From Shouchella oshimensis (GTDB lineage: Bacteria; Bacillota; Bacilli; Bacillales; Bacillaceae_D), in NCBI RefSeq assembly GCF_002019765.1, contig NZ_KV917380.1, forward strand, positions 2,992,167-3,056,166: a DNA stretch of 64,000 nt. Reading direction: 5' to 3'. Of the stretch, positions 24,914 to 37,486 are shown piece by piece. Made by a program: the position numbers and the translations under genes. Positions within the stretch are counted from its first letter, which is position 1. Each line of letters opens with the position of its first letter. The notes under the pieces are model-generated. The model was given only the letters and a program-made list of their open reading frames with translations, ran no database searches and was not told the origin of the DNA.

Positions 24914-25822
24914 CTAACGCTTTTTTCGGTTTTTTGGCATTAATAATTGAAAATGATGATACATATTTACAAATTCTGCAGGTAGGACGCCCCCACGTTC
25001 ACCATCTAAGTTTAATTGCATTTCATGATTTTCAAGCAGCTCAACCTTAATTCGATTGGCTTTCACATAGAGAAGTTTAGCATGATTGATATGCTCACCC
25101 CTTAACGCAAGGGATGCTAAATGAACAAACTCTGGGAATGAGGTTTTTTTCACTACAAGGAAATCAAACATACCATCTTGTAACGATGCACTTGGCGCTA
25201 GCTTCTCAAAGCCTCCAACGGAATTTGTGTTTGCAACAAGAAACATCATAATCTCACCTTCAAATAACTTGCCATCATACTCAATTCGTACCGCAGTTGG
25301 TTTTACTTGAGGTAGTTTCTCTATCCCTTTTATGTAGTAAGCCATTTGACCAACCATTGTTTTTAACTTAGCTGGTACTTCATAGGTTAATTCAGTAAGT
25401 GTCCCGGCTGCAGCAATGTTTGTAAAGTATTTATTATTCATTCGACCAATATCAATTGGCTCAGAATGACCATCACATATGACATTCATCGCTTGTTCTA
25501 TATCACGTGAAATCTCAAGTGCACGAGCAAAGTCGTTTGTTGTTCCTGCTGGAATAATGCCAAGCATCGGACGCGTTTCCAAATCAGCTAAGCCGTTCAC
25601 AACTTCAAAGATCGTTCCATCGCCTCCGGCTGCAATAACTAAATCGAACCCTCTCTCTCCTGCTTGTCGTGCTGCGCGAATCGCACAACCTTCTTCAGGT
25701 GTTGTTGCATGAGCAGAGGCTTCATAACCAGCTTGTTCTAATCGATTTAAAATATAAGCTAAATTTTTCTTTAATTGCTCTCTACCAGAGCTCGGATTAT
25801 AAATTAATCGTGCTCGTTTCAT
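24914..25822 (-). CDS. dgkB: Diacylglycerol kinase
   Basis: 302 residues. It phosphorylates diacylglycerol back to phosphatidic acid, recycling the by-product of lipoteichoic acid synthesis. Motifs are AAGGDGT (nucleotide-binding loop), IIPAGTTNDFARAL, and NLDGERG near the C-terminus, as in B. subtilis YerQ/DgkB and the YegS family. It follows gatCAB on the same strand, the same order as in B. subtilis. A terminator lies on each side. Confidence 0.92.
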   Translation of the reverse strand: MKRARLIYNPSSGREQLKKNLAYILNRLEQAGYEASAHATTPEEGCAIRAARQAGERGFDLVIAAGGDGTIFEVVNGLADLETRPMLGIIPAGTTNDFARALEISRDIEQAMNVICDGHSEPIDIGRMNNKYFTNIAAAGTLTELTYEVPAKLKTMVGQMAYYIKGIEKLPQVKPTAVRIEYDGKLFEGEIMMFLVANTNSVGGFEKLAPSASLQDGMFDFLVVKKTSFPEFVHLASLALRGEHINHAKLLYVKANRIKVELLENHEMQLNLDGERGGVLPAEFVNMYHHFQLLMPKNRKKR

Positions 25823-25975
25823 TGCAATCCCTACTTTTCCATTTCACTTTATCCATTCTTATTGTACGTTATTTTCCAAAAGAAACGTATGCAAGAATGA
25901 CTGAAAAGATGTAAAAACAAGTAAACATCTTCCTTATTTTTCCCTAATACTTAGCATACTAAACGCTTACGTCAT

Positions 25976-26005
25976 AAAAAACAAGAGAACACGTTGGTCC
26001 TCTTG
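25976..26005 (-). terminator. Terminator of the gatCAB operon
   Basis: CAAGAG (25982-25987) pairs with CTCTTG (26000-26005), extended by partial pairing, then a T-run on the minus strand (25976-25981). Confidence 0.75.
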
Positions 26006-26019
26006 CTTTTGATTATTTC

Positions 26020-27450
26020 TTACCGTTTGTCCATCTCTTCCACTAATAGCTTATTTACCATCGGTGGATTTGCTTTCCCTTTTGAGGCCTTCATAATTTG
26101 TCCAACAAGGAATCCGAGTGCGCGATCTTTTCCGTTTTTGTAATCGATAATGGACTGTTCATTAGCATCTAATACGTCAGTAACCATTTTGCGCAGTTCA
26201 CCTTCATCAGAGATTTGCACAAGTCCTTTGTCTTTAACGATTTGTTCTGCATCGCCACCGTTTTCAATTAACTCTTTAAATACTTTTTTAGCAATTTTGG
26301 AGGAAATTGTACCTTCTGAAATAAGTTTAATCATCCCTGCTAATCCAGCTGGTGTTAACGCAACATCCTCTAATTCCTTCTGTTCTGCATTCAAATAAGC
26401 CAGTACGTCACCCATTAAGTAGTTTGAAGTAAGTTTAGAGTCTGCCCCTTGCCCCAACGTCTCTTCGAAGAAATCGGACATCTCTTTTGTTAATGTCAAT
26501 ACATGCGCATCATACGCAGGTAAACCTAGGTCACGTACATAACGTTCTTTTCGCGCATCAGGAAGTTCAGGGATCTCTTGACGAACACGCTCTTTCCAGC
26601 TGTCATCAATGTATAGGTTAAGCAAGTCAGGCTCAGGGAAGTAACGGTAATCATCTGACCCTTCTTTAACACGCATGAGAATGGTTTTGTTTCCGGCTTC
26701 ATCATAACGACGTGTTTCTTGCTCAATTACACCGCCAGCTAATAACACTTGTTCTTGACGCTTTTCTTCGTACTCTAGCCCCTTACGAACGAAGTTAAAT
26801 GAATTTAAGTTCTTCAACTCCGTTTTCGTACCGAATTTCTCTTGACCTATTGGACGAAGAGAAATGTTCGCGTCACAACGCAAAGAGCCCTCCTCCATTT
26901 TACAGTCAGATACACCTGTATATTGGATAATCGCTTTTAACTTTTCTAAGTAAGCATACGCTTCTTCTGGCGTGCGAATGTCTGGCTCAGAAACGATCTC
27001 GACAAGTGGCGTTCCTTGACGGTTGTAATCGACAAGTGAATAGCCATCATCAGCGTGAGTAAGCTTTCCTGCATCCTCTTCCATATGCAGACGCGTAATA
27101 CCAATCTTCTTCTTTTTTCCATTTACTTCAATTTCAATCCATCCGTTTTCACCAATAGGCTTGTCAAATTGTGATATTTGATAAGCTTTAGGGTTGTCCG
27201 GATAAAAATAATTTTTCCGATCAAACTTTGTATCGGTCGCAATTTGGCAATTTAAGGCTAAAGCAGCTTTCATCGCAAAATCAACAGCCCGTTCATTTAA
27301 TACTGGCAAGACACCTGGGTAGCCAAGGTCAATCACACTTGTATTTGTATTAGGATCAGCACCGAAATGGTTAGGGCTCGGTGAGAAAATTTTTGATTCT
27401 GTTTTTAATTCTACGTGTACTTCTAATCCAATAATTGTTTCAAAATTCAT
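26020..27450 (-). CDS. gatB: Aspartyl/glutamyl-tRNA amidotransferase subunit B
   Basis: 476 residues from ATG 27450; an in-frame GTG at 27453 sits closer to GGGAGG. GatB binds misacylated Glu-tRNA(Gln)/Asp-tRNA(Asn), activates the side chain with ATP and receives ammonia from Gat[15 protein letters not shown] is the family signature, with [18 protein letters not shown] and the C-terminal YqeY-like helical tail ([15 protein letters not shown]). Last gene of gatCAB. No T-box or other leader was seen upstream of gatC. Confidence 0.97.
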   Translation of the reverse strand: MNFETIIGLEVHVELKTESKIFSPSPNHFGADPNTNTSVIDLGYPGVLPVLNERAVDFAMKAALALNCQIATDTKFDRKNYFYPDNPKAYQISQFDKPIGENGWIEIEVNGKKKKIGITRLHMEEDAGKLTHADDGYSLVDYNRQGTPLVEIVSEPDIRTPEEAYAYLEKLKAIIQYTGVSDCKMEEGSLRCDANISLRPIGQEKFGTKTELKNLNSFNFVRKGLEYEEKRQEQVLLAGGVIEQETRRYDEAGNKTILMRVKEGSDDYRYFPEPDLLNLYIDDSWKERVRQEIPELPDARKERYVRDLGLPAYDAHVLTLTKEMSDFFEETLGQGADSKLTSNYLMGDVLAYLNAEQKELEDVALTPAGLAGMIKLISEGTISSKIAKKVFKELIENGGDAEQIVKDKGLVQISDEGELRKMVTDVLDANEQSIIDYKNGKDRALGFLVGQIMKASKGKANPPMVNKLLVEEMDKR

Positions 27451-27465
27451 CACGAATTCCCTCCC

Positions 27466-28917
27466 TTACAATGCTGGCTTTTCTTTAGAAAATGGTGTTG
27501 CTTTTTCGTACACATCGGCAACACGGTAAATCGTTGCTTCATCGAAGTGCTTACCAATAATTTGTAAGCCTAGCGGTAAACCATCTTTAAATCCACATGG
27601 AACCGATAATGCTGGTACACCAGAAAGGTTAACAGGAATGGTTAAAATATCGTTCGCATACATCGTCATTGGATCATTTAATTGATCACCAATTCGGAAT
27701 GCAGGTGTAGGTGTAGTCGGACCAATAACAACATCGTAAGAAGCAAACACTTCATCAAAATCTTTCTTGATAAGTGTACGAACTTGCTGTGCTTTTTTAT
27801 AATAAGCGTCGTAGTAACCTGAGCTTAATGCGAATGTACCAAGCATGATTCTACGCTTCACTTCATCTCCAAACCCTTCAGAGCGCGTCTTCTTATAAAG
27901 GTCGAGTAAGTCTTTAGCTCCTTCAGCACGATAACCATACCGAACACCATCAAAACGAGCAAGGTTGGCAGAAGCTTCGGAAGATGCAATCACATAATAC
28001 GCAGCAAGAGCATACTTCGAGTGCGGTAAGGAAACTTCTTCCCATATGGCACCTTCTTTTTCTAAGACAGCTAGCGCATCAAGTACCGATTGACGTACAT
28101 CTGGATCGACACCTTCTCCAAGATATTCAGACGGCACTGCGATTCGCAAACCTTTAATATCACCAGTTAGAGACTCATGGTACGGAGGAACCGGTAACTG
28201 TGCAGACGTAGAATCAGAAGGGCAGTGACCAGCAATTGCTTCAAACAAATATGCATTGTCCTCTACAGAACGCGTAATTGGACCAATTTGATCAAGGGAA
28301 GATGCAAACGCAACTAAACCATACCTTGATACACGACCATATGTAGGTTTTAAACCAACAACTCCACAATATGCTGCAGGCTGACGAATCGAACCACCTG
28401 TATCAGAACCAAGAGAAAATGGTACTTCACCAGCAGCTACAGCAGCTGCTGAGCCCCCACTTGATCCACCAGGAACATAGTCTGTATTCCAAGGATTTGC
28501 TGTTGTTTGGAACGCTGAGTTTTCATTTGAAGAACCCATCGCAAACTCATCCATATTAATTTTTCCGATTGTAATGGTCTCAGCCGCTCTTAGCTTGTTC
28601 ATGACAGTTGCATCGTAAATCGGGTTAAAGTTTTCTAGCATTTTACTTGAACATGTTGTACGTAAGTCTTTTGTAACGATATTATCCTTAATTCCAATTG
28701 GCATTCCGAACAATACATCTTTTGCAGACGCATCCACTTCATCTAATTGCTTCGCTAAAGTGCGAGCTCGTTCTTCATCTAACGTTAGAAACGCTTTAAC
28801 CTTATCGTCTACTTCTCCAATACGCTTGTACGACGTATCAACAAGGTCACTCACATTAATTTCTTTTGCTGCTAACTTATGATGCAGCTCTTTTATTGAA
28901 TGATCAAATAATGACAT
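27466..28917 (-). CDS. gatA: Aspartyl/glutamyl-tRNA amidotransferase subunit A
   Basis: 483 residues from ATG 28917 (GAGGAGG 6 bases upstream; the frame extends upstream without start signals). It is an amidase that releases ammonia from glutamine for the GatB site. The Ser-cisSer-Lys signature is visible as [14 protein letters not shown] and [14 protein letters not shown], with the catalytic Lys in GIKDNIV. Sits between gatC (24 bases) and gatB (15 bases). Confidence 0.97.
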   Translation of the reverse strand: MSLFDHSIKELHHKLAAKEINVSDLVDTSYKRIGEVDDKVKAFLTLDEERARTLAKQLDEVDASAKDVLFGMPIGIKDNIVTKDLRTTCSSKMLENFNPIYDATVMNKLRAAETITIGKINMDEFAMGSSNENSAFQTTANPWNTDYVPGGSSGGSAAAVAAGEVPFSLGSDTGGSIRQPAAYCGVVGLKPTYGRVSRYGLVAFASSLDQIGPITRSVEDNAYLFEAIAGHCPSDSTSAQLPVPPYHESLTGDIKGLRIAVPSEYLGEGVDPDVRQSVLDALAVLEKEGAIWEEVSLPHSKYALAAYYVIASSEASANLARFDGVRYGYRAEGAKDLLDLYKKTRSEGFGDEVKRRIMLGTFALSSGYYDAYYKKAQQVRTLIKKDFDEVFASYDVVIGPTTPTPAFRIGDQLNDPMTMYANDILTIPVNLSGVPALSVPCGFKDGLPLGLQIIGKHFDEATIYRVADVYEKATPFSKEKPAL

Positions 28918-28941
28918 GCTTGTCCTCCTCTTAAACAACCA

Positions 28942-29229
28942 CTAAAACACTGAAGGAACACGGACTTGTCCGCCTTCGTGATCTGGCGCATTTTTTAACA
29001 CTTCTTCTACTTTTAACCCTTCAACTGGCTTATCCTCACGCATAACGTTATGCATCGTTAGCACATGGGTTGTAGGGATAACACCTTCTGTATCAACTTC
29101 ATTTAACTGCTCTGCGGCAGTAATAATAGCTTCTAACTGCCCCTGAAAACGCTCTGCTTCTTCTTCTGTTATGGATAAACGCGCAAGATGAGCGACGTGT
29201 TTAACTTGTTCTTGTGAAATTCTAGACAT
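28942..29229 (-). CDS. gatC: Aspartyl/glutamyl-tRNA amidotransferase subunit C
   Basis: 95 residues from ATG 29229, 7 bases after GGAGGT. This small subunit wraps around GatA and stabilises the complex. The N-terminal [16 protein letters not shown] and C-terminal NVMREDKP...[15 protein letters not shown] regions (key residues DHEGG, VRVP) are typical. First gene of the operon. Confidence 0.95.
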   Translation of the reverse strand: MSRISQEQVKHVAHLARLSITEEEAERFQGQLEAIITAAEQLNEVDTEGVIPTTHVLTMHNVMREDKPVEGLKVEEVLKNAPDHEGGQVRVPSVF

Positions 29230-29412
29230 AACGGCACCTCCAAAACGAACTTTTGACAATATGATTAATAATACCAAATTCAACACACTCAAGCAACAAA
29301 GCATCACCTTAAAAATTTCACAATATTTCTGAAAACGCTATCTTTCTGCCAGTTTTTCTGCGATACTTTATGAAAGTAACGTTAAGTAGAAAAGCAAAAA
29401 AAGGAGGTATGT

Positions 29413-29580
29413 ATGTACCGACTGGAACGAACGTCAAACAACTCGGTCACAGTTCTATTAAGATCTAGTAATCAACAACCACTCATTTTCGATTCCTATG
29501 AAACAGCACAAGCCTTTGCCTATAAATTAAATGTGCATCTTAGCAAACCGCCACCTTGGGAAGTAAAGCCCTATCATTAA
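29413..29580 (+). CDS. Small protein, paralogue of 5688-5858
   Basis: A 55-residue frame from ATG 29413 with AAGGAGG 5 bases upstream to TAA 29580. It starts MYRLERTSNN and ends PPPWEVKPYH. It shares the pattern of the 56-residue product at 5688: MY-x-L-x-R start, two short strands, YETAQAFAYKLN against LEYAKKLN, and a Pro-x-Pro-Trp-x-Val end. It is divergent from gatC. Function is unknown; conservation of the plan supports both as real genes. Confidence 0.75.
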   Translation: MYRLERTSNNSVTVLLRSSNQQPLIFDSYETAQAFAYKLNVHLSKPPPWEVKPYH

Positions 29581-29682
29581 TCTACAATGACGATATTACC
29601 CTTCCCAAATTACAACATCGCCCAACCAATTTGTGCGATAGAAAGAGCTTGACAAGTAAAATCATTGTCATGCTTGAATGGA

Positions 29683-30141
29683 TCAACTAAGTTTTCTTCC
29701 AATGACATTTGCCGAAATTGGCTTTAAGTCAAGTTCTCTTGCCCATATCGACAGTTGGCCAATATGATGAATTTCATGGGCAATAATATGCCGCATAATG
29801 ACTCCCCACGTATCGAGTGGCGGATGCCCATCATCAAATAACCGATTTTCATATGAAGGCGACCAACGTTTAACAAATGCTTGCACATCATACTGGTACA
29901 TTTGCTGAAGTTGTCGTATGTCTTGAAGTGTTGTTTCCTGTGATAAAGTTGCTTCTGGATCTGGCTTACATTCCAATCGTCTAATCCAGCTCCACTCTAC
30001 ATCAATAATATGGTGTAACGTTTTGGCAAAACTCCCAACACCACCAATTCGCTCTTTTAGAAATGTTTCTTGGCTTAATTGTTCACACCAATTCATCCAT
30101 TCTTTACGAACTTGCCAATTGTAGTGAAAAAACACTTCCAT
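29683..30141 (-). CDS. DinB/YfiT-family putative metal-dependent protein
   Basis: 152 residues. It has a four-helix DinB fold with the expected metal-binding His residues: HHIIDVEWSW in the second helix and HEIHHIGQLSIWARE in the fourth. DinB-like proteins include thiol transferases (bacillithiol S-transferases) and others; the substrate is unknown. It follows the GNAT gene by 14 bases on the same strand, so the two are likely co-transcribed. Confidence 0.83.
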   Translation of the reverse strand: MEVFFHYNWQVRKEWMNWCEQLSQETFLKERIGGVGSFAKTLHHIIDVEWSWIRRLECKPDPEATLSQETTLQDIRQLQQMYQYDVQAFVKRWSPSYENRLFDDGHPPLDTWGVIMRHIIAHEIHHIGQLSIWARELDLKPISANVIGRKLS

Positions 30142-30155
30142 CGATGAAAGCCCCC

Positions 30156-30719
30156 CTATTCTACTGTTTTTGCATAAATAGCCGTATCTGTTAGCATGGT
30201 TTTGTCAACAGACCACTCATCATTTTTTAAGATACCTTCCAGTTGAAAGCCTGCTCGTACAGCAACTGCACGACTGTTTTGATTCGCTGAGTCACAGCGA
30301 ATACACACCCGTTTTGCTTGAATATGAGTAAAAGCATACGCTGTAATTGCCTCGACTGCTTCTGTTACGAATCCATATCCACTTTTATGAGAATCAATCC
30401 AATAGCCAATTTCACATTTTGGAACATCCCAGTCTAATTGATGCAGTCCAGAGGAACCTACGAATGCGCCACTGCTTTTTTCAAAAAGGAGTAATCGAAT
30501 GTCTTGCCTTAGAAGAAATTTTGCATATGCTTCACGTAAATTTTGTTCCACCTCTGCAGCTGTCTGTTCCTTCATAGCAAACGGAAGCCATTTTTTTAAC
30601 TCTTCTTTTGAACGTTGTATACTTGCATAAACCGTATCACCATCTCCCTTTTGGGGAACACGAATTCGTAATCGATCTGTATAGATTTCTTCTGGTAAAT
30701 GACGTAGTAGCGGATTCAT
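30156..30719 (-). CDS. GNAT N-acetyltransferase, RimJ/RimL type
   Basis: 187 residues. Typical RimJ/RimL layout: ETDRLRIR-like start (YTDRLRIRVP), QLDWDVPKCEIGYWIDSHKSG, GYGFVTEAV acetyl-CoA loop, and VCIRCDSANQNSRAVAVRAGF with EGIL. It acetylates an N-terminal amine of a ribosomal protein or another small amine; specificity unknown. Upstream of DinB in the same unit. Confidence 0.87.
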   Translation of the reverse strand: MNPLLRHLPEEIYTDRLRIRVPQKGDGDTVYASIQRSKEELKKWLPFAMKEQTAAEVEQNLREAYAKFLLRQDIRLLLFEKSSGAFVGSSGLHQLDWDVPKCEIGYWIDSHKSGYGFVTEAVEAITAYAFTHIQAKRVCIRCDSANQNSRAVAVRAGFQLEGILKNDEWSVDKTMLTDTAIYAKTVE

Positions 30720-30802
30720 TTAAATACCCCCAACATAAGAAATGAAAATTCCGAAAATAAAATACAGATAAGTAGCCAGCTCATTTAAGAACTGGTCCAC
30801 TT

Positions 30803-31969
30803 TTAGTTTGTCACGTAAATAAACGGATCTCGATCAGGGTAATAAGATACAATGCCTTCAATCACACCCGACATCGACGATATTTCAATGTCTATCGGTA
30901 CTTCTTCAAAGTATTCTTCTGCTTTAGAAGCTGCAAACTGGGTCAGCGCTACAACCTCTGCTTTTCCTTTGTATTGAATATTAATGTTAACGACTAGTTT
31001 GGCTAAACGGTTCTCTTCATACCGAGCCTTTCCGACAACTCCAACATGATTTTCAAAGAATCCTTGAATGTCTGATTGGAATTTAGAAAACCGATCCGCG
31101 TCGTATTGGTAATCATTGTTTGCGTCAGTAGATGGAAAGTGGATATGGGTTTCATTAATGTCAGTCCACTCCCCCTCTTGTCCTGGTTCAAATACGCCTT
31201 TCATAAAGAAATTCCCAGCATTAAGGTTGTTGCTCGGTTTATCGTCAAATAAAGCAAAAACAATCGGGACATCTTGAATATCTTCTTCTAGCGCACTCGC
31301 ACCATTACGCAAGCGTTCCACAATTTGTTCAGCTGCTTCTTTTCCAGCTTGTTCCTGTTGGCTTGCAGAGATCTCTTGAGAATCAGGTGTCCCTTCATAC
31401 GTAAAGGAATAGACACTATAGAGCGCTAAACCAATGACGATGCCCTCTGTCTCATACGTACCATTCTCGCTTGGCTGCATATAATTATGCTCTAGAATAT
31501 TTCTTAAAATAAGTGGGTTTTGCTTACGAGCATCGATAGATTCTTGTAAATCTACCTCTTCATCATCCACTCCTAGCTCTGGATTTAAACCATCTGGATT
31601 GGTATCACTATAGCGGTTAATCCAGTTTACAACAGTTCCCCTTGTTAGATGTTGTCCCTCCTGAAAATAGTAGGAACCTGGATCAAACGTATCCTTTGCA
31701 ATTTCTTCTAACCCTAATTCAAACCAATCTAAATTACTACGATTCATTGTGTTTACTCCGTACCCTCGTGTTTCTCCATGTAGATAGGCACCATCCTTTA
31801 ACACACTTGAATAATGATTTTCTTCTGAAGCAACAGGCGGTATAACGCTCAGTGAATCATCCGTTATCTCCACTTCTGGTACATCTTGCTCCGCCCCATC
31901 ATTTCCTCCGAAAATCGTACAGCCTGCTAAAAGCATGGTGCTTAGCCCAATGATCCCCCAACGTTTCAT
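30803..31969 (-). CDS. CamS family sex-pheromone-type lipoprotein
   Basis: 388 residues. Lipoprotein signal with lipobox LLAGC (Cys17). The rest matches CamS, a conserved Firmicute lipoprotein whose signal peptide in enterococci and staphylococci yields a sex pheromone. It follows ligA by 16 bases, the order pcrB-pcrA-ligA-camS (yerH) seen in Bacillus. The function of the mature protein is unknown. Confidence 0.9.
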   Translation of the reverse strand: MKRWGIIGLSTMLLAGCTIFGGNDGAEQDVPEVEITDDSLSVIPPVASEENHYSSVLKDGAYLHGETRGYGVNTMNRSNLDWFELGLEEIAKDTFDPGSYYFQEGQHLTRGTVVNWINRYSDTNPDGLNPELGVDDEEVDLQESIDARKQNPLILRNILEHNYMQPSENGTYETEGIVIGLALYSVYSFTYEGTPDSQEISASQQEQAGKEAAEQIVERLRNGASALEEDIQDVPIVFALFDDKPSNNLNAGNFFMKGVFEPGQEGEWTDINETHIHFPSTDANNDYQYDADRFSKFQSDIQGFFENHVGVVGKARYEENRLAKLVVNINIQYKGKAEVVALTQFAASKAEEYFEEVPIDIEISSMSGVIEGIVSYYPDRDPFIYVTN

Positions 31970-31985
31970 TGAACGTACCCCTTTC

Positions 31986-34001
<2,016 letters not shown>

Positions 34002-34019
34002 TCATGTATCTCCTTTACC

Positions 34020-36248
34020 TTATACTTTCGTAATCGGGGCAAACTTAGCGAACAATCGTTTAATGCCTGTAGGAGGTGTAAACGCAATATCAAGTTCGAC
34101 TGAGTCTCCCTCTCCTTTTATACTAACAACTGTACCGACGCCCCATTTTTTGTGAGACGCTTTATCACCAACAGCCCATTGAAAGCTGTCTCCGCCTGTA
34201 TTTGTCATTCTTGAAGACATAGCACTTGTTCGCTTTGCAGCCATAGAAGCTGCGCTACTCCCTTGTTGATTCCCTCTATTCCAGACAGGCACACCGTAGG
34301 GTTCCTTACAATCTTCTGGAATTTCTGCTATAAAACGTGACGATGGATTCGTATTGGTTCGTCCGTATAATGTTCTCATTTTTGCACTCGTTACATACAA
34401 TTCTTTTTCAGCTCTCGTTATTCCTACATATGCTAAACGTCGTTCTTCTTCCATTTCTTCATCATCAAATAATGAACGATTGTGAGGAAAAATGCCTTCT
34501 TCCATTCCAATTAGAAACACATAAGGGAATTCTAGCCCTTTAGCTGAATGAAGAGTCATAAGCGTGATAGCCTCTTTCGGAGCTTCCACCTTGTCATCAT
34601 CAAGTTGGTCAATATCGGCTACTAGTGCTAAGTCTGTTAGAAAAGAAACTAAGTCTTTTTCCTCGCTACGCTTTTCAAATTCCTGCGTAACGGAAATAAA
34701 CTCATCAATATTCTCTAAACGTGATTGGGCTTCAATCGTTTGTTCTGCTTTTAACATATCTCGGTAACCTACTTTGTCTAGTAATTCTTCAACTAGTTCT
34801 GTTACCGACAGATAATCTTGTTGTTGCACCCAACCACTCACTTGATCACGAAATTCAACCAGTTTTGTTTTAGCCCGAGCGGTTACACCAATATGATCAA
34901 TTTCAGCCAAAGCTCGATACATCGATAAGCCATTTTGAGTTGCGTAGGCAGCAATTTTATCTACCGTTGTTGCCCCAATTCCTCTTTTCGGCACATTAAC
35001 GATTCGCGCTAAACTAATATCTTCTTCTGGATTAGACACTAATCGTAGATAAGCAAGAACATCTTTAATTTCTTTACGATCATAGAACTTTGTCCCGCCG
35101 ACAATCGTGTACTCTAGATTCGATTTAATGAAGAATTCCTCAATAATTCGAGATTGGGCGTTCGTTCGGTAAAGAATGGCCACATCAGCATAAGAAAAAC
35201 TTGACTCTTTTGCCGCTGTTTCTTTTATTTTCTCCACAACAAATTGTGCCTCGGCTTGCTCAGATGCCGCTTCATAAACAGTTATCTTTTCCCCTTGGTC
35301 ATTTTCAGTCCAAAGGTTTTTCGGCTTCCGGTTCCCGTTATTTCCAATTACTTTATTAGCAGCTTGCAAGATCGTTTTTGTGGAACGATAGTTTTGCTCC
35401 AGCATAATGACCGTTGCATCTGGGTAGTCTTTTTCAAATGAGAGGATATTCTGAATATCCGCTCCTCGCCATTTATAAATTGACTGATCGGAATCACCGA
35501 CAACACAAATATTCTGTAGACGGTCGCCCATTAGCTTTATAAGCTTATATTGCGCTTTATTTGTATCTTGATACTCATCAACATGAATGTATTGGAATTT
35601 TCGTTGATAAAATTCGAGGACTTCAGGCACATCGCTGAACAATTCAATTGTCTTCATAATTAAATCATCAAAGTCTAACGCATTGTTTACTTTTAAGCGC
35701 TTTTCAAATTCTAGATAGACGTCTGCGGCTACTTGATCAAACATGCCCTCAGCTGTTTTCGCGAAAGCTTTCGCAGATTTTAGCTCGTTTTTCGCACTAG
35801 AAATGATGCTAAGTATTGCTTTAGGATCAAACTTTTTGGTGTCAATGTTCTGTGCTTTTAAAATTTGCTTAATAACAGAAAGTTGATCTGACGAATCTAG
35901 AATTGAAAAGTTACGGTTGTAACCAATCCGGTCAATGTCTCTTCTTAAAATACGAACACACATGGAGTGAAAAGTGGAAATCCAAATATCTTCAGCAATT
36001 GGACCAACTAATTGTGCAACTCGATCTTTCATTTCTCGTGCTGCTTTATTCGTAAACGTTAAGGCAAGCACTGCCCATGGAGGCGTTTGATTGTGACGTA
36101 ACAAATAGCTAATTCGGTGTGTTAAGACACGCGTCTTTCCACTACCAGCTCCAGCCATAAGTAAGACTGGGCCATCTGTGTGCACAACCGCTTTTCGTTG
36201 TTCTGGGTTTAGACCTTCTAACATTCGTTCAATGATCGTCTCTTGCAT
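34020..36248 (-). CDS. pcrA: ATP-dependent DNA helicase PcrA
   Basis: 742 residues. This SF1 3'-5' helicase of repair and plasmid replication has Walker A AGAGSGKT, motif II DEYQDTN, QNYRST, and [13 protein letters not shown], with a C-terminal region of basic and Gly-rich sequence ending in a tudor-like RNA polymerase-binding domain ([16 protein letters not shown]). ATG 36248 immediately follows the pcrB stop. Confidence 0.97.
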   Translation of the reverse strand: MQETIIERMLEGLNPEQRKAVVHTDGPVLLMAGAGSGKTRVLTHRISYLLRHNQTPPWAVLALTFTNKAAREMKDRVAQLVGPIAEDIWISTFHSMCVRILRRDIDRIGYNRNFSILDSSDQLSVIKQILKAQNIDTKKFDPKAILSIISSAKNELKSAKAFAKTAEGMFDQVAADVYLEFEKRLKVNNALDFDDLIMKTIELFSDVPEVLEFYQRKFQYIHVDEYQDTNKAQYKLIKLMGDRLQNICVVGDSDQSIYKWRGADIQNILSFEKDYPDATVIMLEQNYRSTKTILQAANKVIGNNGNRKPKNLWTENDQGEKITVYEAASEQAEAQFVVEKIKETAAKESSFSYADVAILYRTNAQSRIIEEFFIKSNLEYTIVGGTKFYDRKEIKDVLAYLRLVSNPEEDISLARIVNVPKRGIGATTVDKIAAYATQNGLSMYRALAEIDHIGVTARAKTKLVEFRDQVSGWVQQQDYLSVTELVEELLDKVGYRDMLKAEQTIEAQSRLENIDEFISVTQEFEKRSEEKDLVSFLTDLALVADIDQLDDDKVEAPKEAITLMTLHSAKGLEFPYVFLIGMEEGIFPHNRSLFDDEEMEEERRLAYVGITRAEKELYVTSAKMRTLYGRTNTNPSSRFIAEIPEDCKEPYGVPVWNRGNQQGSSAASMAAKRTSAMSSRMTNTGGDSFQWAVGDKASHKKWGVGTVVSIKGEGDSVELDIAFTPPTGIKRLFAKFAPITKV

Positions 36249-36947
36249 TTATGAAGCACCACCTTTTACTGCTTTTACTGTCTTTATTGCTTCTTTAAAA
36301 TTTGTATAAATAGCGTTACCGACAACTGTTACATCAGCATACTGCGCATATTGCTTTGCCTCTTCAGCGTTTTCAATTCCACCGCCATAAATTAGTTTTG
36401 TTGAAGAGAGGGCTGCTTTCGCTTCCTTCACCACATCAACAGAACCTTTCTGTCCACTATATTCTATATAGAAGAACGGCAAGTGTAACATGTTTTCTGC
36501 CAGTCTTGCATAAGCCGTTACATCCTCCACAGACAAGTCAGTAGTAGCATCAGTCAACTCTGCTACCTTAGCATTTGGATTCAGTACACAATACCCCTCA
36601 GGAATGAACGTATCCCAATCAATTAATTCACCATACTCCTTCATCGCCTGGTGATGTTGACCAATAATCCAGTTGGGATTGCGGCTATTTAAAACCGTTG
36701 GAATCAAATAATAATCAAACCCAGGCGTAATGGAATCCATATTCGAGACTTCCAGTGCAACGGTTATCGGATATCGTCGCACTTGTACAAGTAATTCTAA
36801 TGTATTATCTAACGTCACACCGTCAGTGCCACCGACAATCACTGCGTCGGTTCCTGATTCACATAAACGCTCTAAATGATCTATTGTTAATTCTTTATTA
36901 GGGTCAAGCTTAAATACATGCGACCACTCATTTATGTTATTCATCAT
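36249..36947 (-). CDS. pcrB: Heptaprenylglyceryl phosphate synthase
   Basis: 232 residues. It joins heptaprenyl diphosphate to glycerol-1-phosphate, an archaeal-type ether lipid step found in Bacillaceae. TIM-barrel residues: HVFKLDPNK, VGGTDGVT, YYLIPTVLNSRN, FFYIEYSG, IYGGGIENAEEA and TVVGNAIY. Two ATG codons begin the frame with a weakly placed GGGAGG about 15 bases upstream, so the start is slightly uncertain. First gene of the pcrB-pcrA-ligA-camS block. Confidence 0.94.
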   Translation of the reverse strand: MMNNINEWSHVFKLDPNKELTIDHLERLCESGTDAVIVGGTDGVTLDNTLELLVQVRRYPITVALEVSNMDSITPGFDYYLIPTVLNSRNPNWIIGQHHQAMKEYGELIDWDTFIPEGYCVLNPNAKVAELTDATTDLSVEDVTAYARLAENMLHLPFFYIEYSGQKGSVDVVKEAKAALSSTKLIYGGGIENAEEAKQYAQYADVTVVGNAIYTNFKEAIKTVKAVKGGAS

Positions 36948-37074
36948 CGTTATTCACGCGTGCCTCCCTTTAACGAGCACAAATACGCACGTTCGTTCTG
37001 CACATTATTATAACAAAGTTAGACACGCATGTCGTGTATCCATTGCGTGAAAATAACGGAATTTATTTCATTTA

Positions 37075-37118
37075 AAAAAGCTCTTTCGTATTTGCATTTA
37101 AGCAGAAGAAGAGCTTTT
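37075..37118 (-). terminator. Terminator after the gene at 37160
   Basis: AAAAAGCTCTT (37075-37085) and AAGAGCTTTT (37109-37118) pair around a large loop, with T-run on the minus strand. Confidence 0.65.
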
Positions 37119-37159
37119 CCGTTTTCTAAGGCACTTCGCTAATTGAAGGTTGCCTCTAG

Positions 37160-37402
37160 TTATTCTTTTTCATCTCCATAGATTACACTCTCTAACAACT
37201 CGATTTGTTCATCTATATACATTTTATAGCGTTCATTGAGCTGGTTGCTTTGCTTTTCCAATTCAAGCTGCGCTAATTCTCTCTCAAAAATAAATCGTTC
37301 ATCATCGGTAATCATCAGTTTAGGCCCCTTTTTTAGCATCATGGGATTAGGATTACCCACTGTTTCATTATTCATGTGCTTACTAAAAAATAGCCGTTTC
37401 AA
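37160..37402 (-). CDS. Small hypothetical protein downstream of the Fur-controlled RNA
   Basis: Up to 80 residues from TTG 37402, or 71 from ATG 37375; neither has a good ribosome binding site. The product is hydrophilic with a long helical, charged C-terminal half (ERELAQLELEKQSNQLNERY), probably a coiled coil. It lies directly after the terminator of the candidate Fur-controlled small RNA, so it would be made from read-through transcripts or a promoter not seen. It is followed by its own terminator, which supports transcription of this strand. Family not recognised. Confidence 0.5.
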   Translation of the reverse strand: MKRLFFSKHMNNETVGNPNPMMLKKGPKLMITDDERFIFERELAQLELEKQSNQLNERYKMYIDEQIELLESVIYGDEKE

Positions 37403-37407
37403 ACAGC

Positions 37408-37480
37408 AAAAAACCCCTGCATTAGGCTTTGCAAGGGTCCAAAAGGGGTCTATTAACTAGACGTGTATGTGTCACGTTCT
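37408..37480 (-). ncRNA. Candidate Fur-regulated small RNA (FsrA-like)
   Basis: A ~73-nt minus-strand transcript is predicted: the promoter at 37487-37515 gives a start near 37480, and a hairpin (ACCCTTGCA, loop, TGCAGGGGT; 37413-37439) followed by six Ts ends it at about 37408. No open frame with a ribosome binding site lies inside. The 5' half is open and carries the C-rich stretch GACCCCTTTTGGACCC. FsrA, the iron-sparing RNA of B. subtilis, has the same plan: Fur-box promoter, short length, C-rich unpaired segments, terminator hairpin. Homology is inferred from architecture. Confidence 0.6.
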
Positions 37481-37486
37481 ACCTAA

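Noticed and set aside
29230-29412. T-box or other leader for gatCAB
   Set aside because: No T-box sequence or specifier stem is visible; the spacer only holds the divergent promoters.
29650-29670. TGACAA-N9-TTGTCA inverted repeat
   Set aside because: Short arms, located just after the DinB-family gene's stop and not near a promoter of a recognised gene; could be chance.
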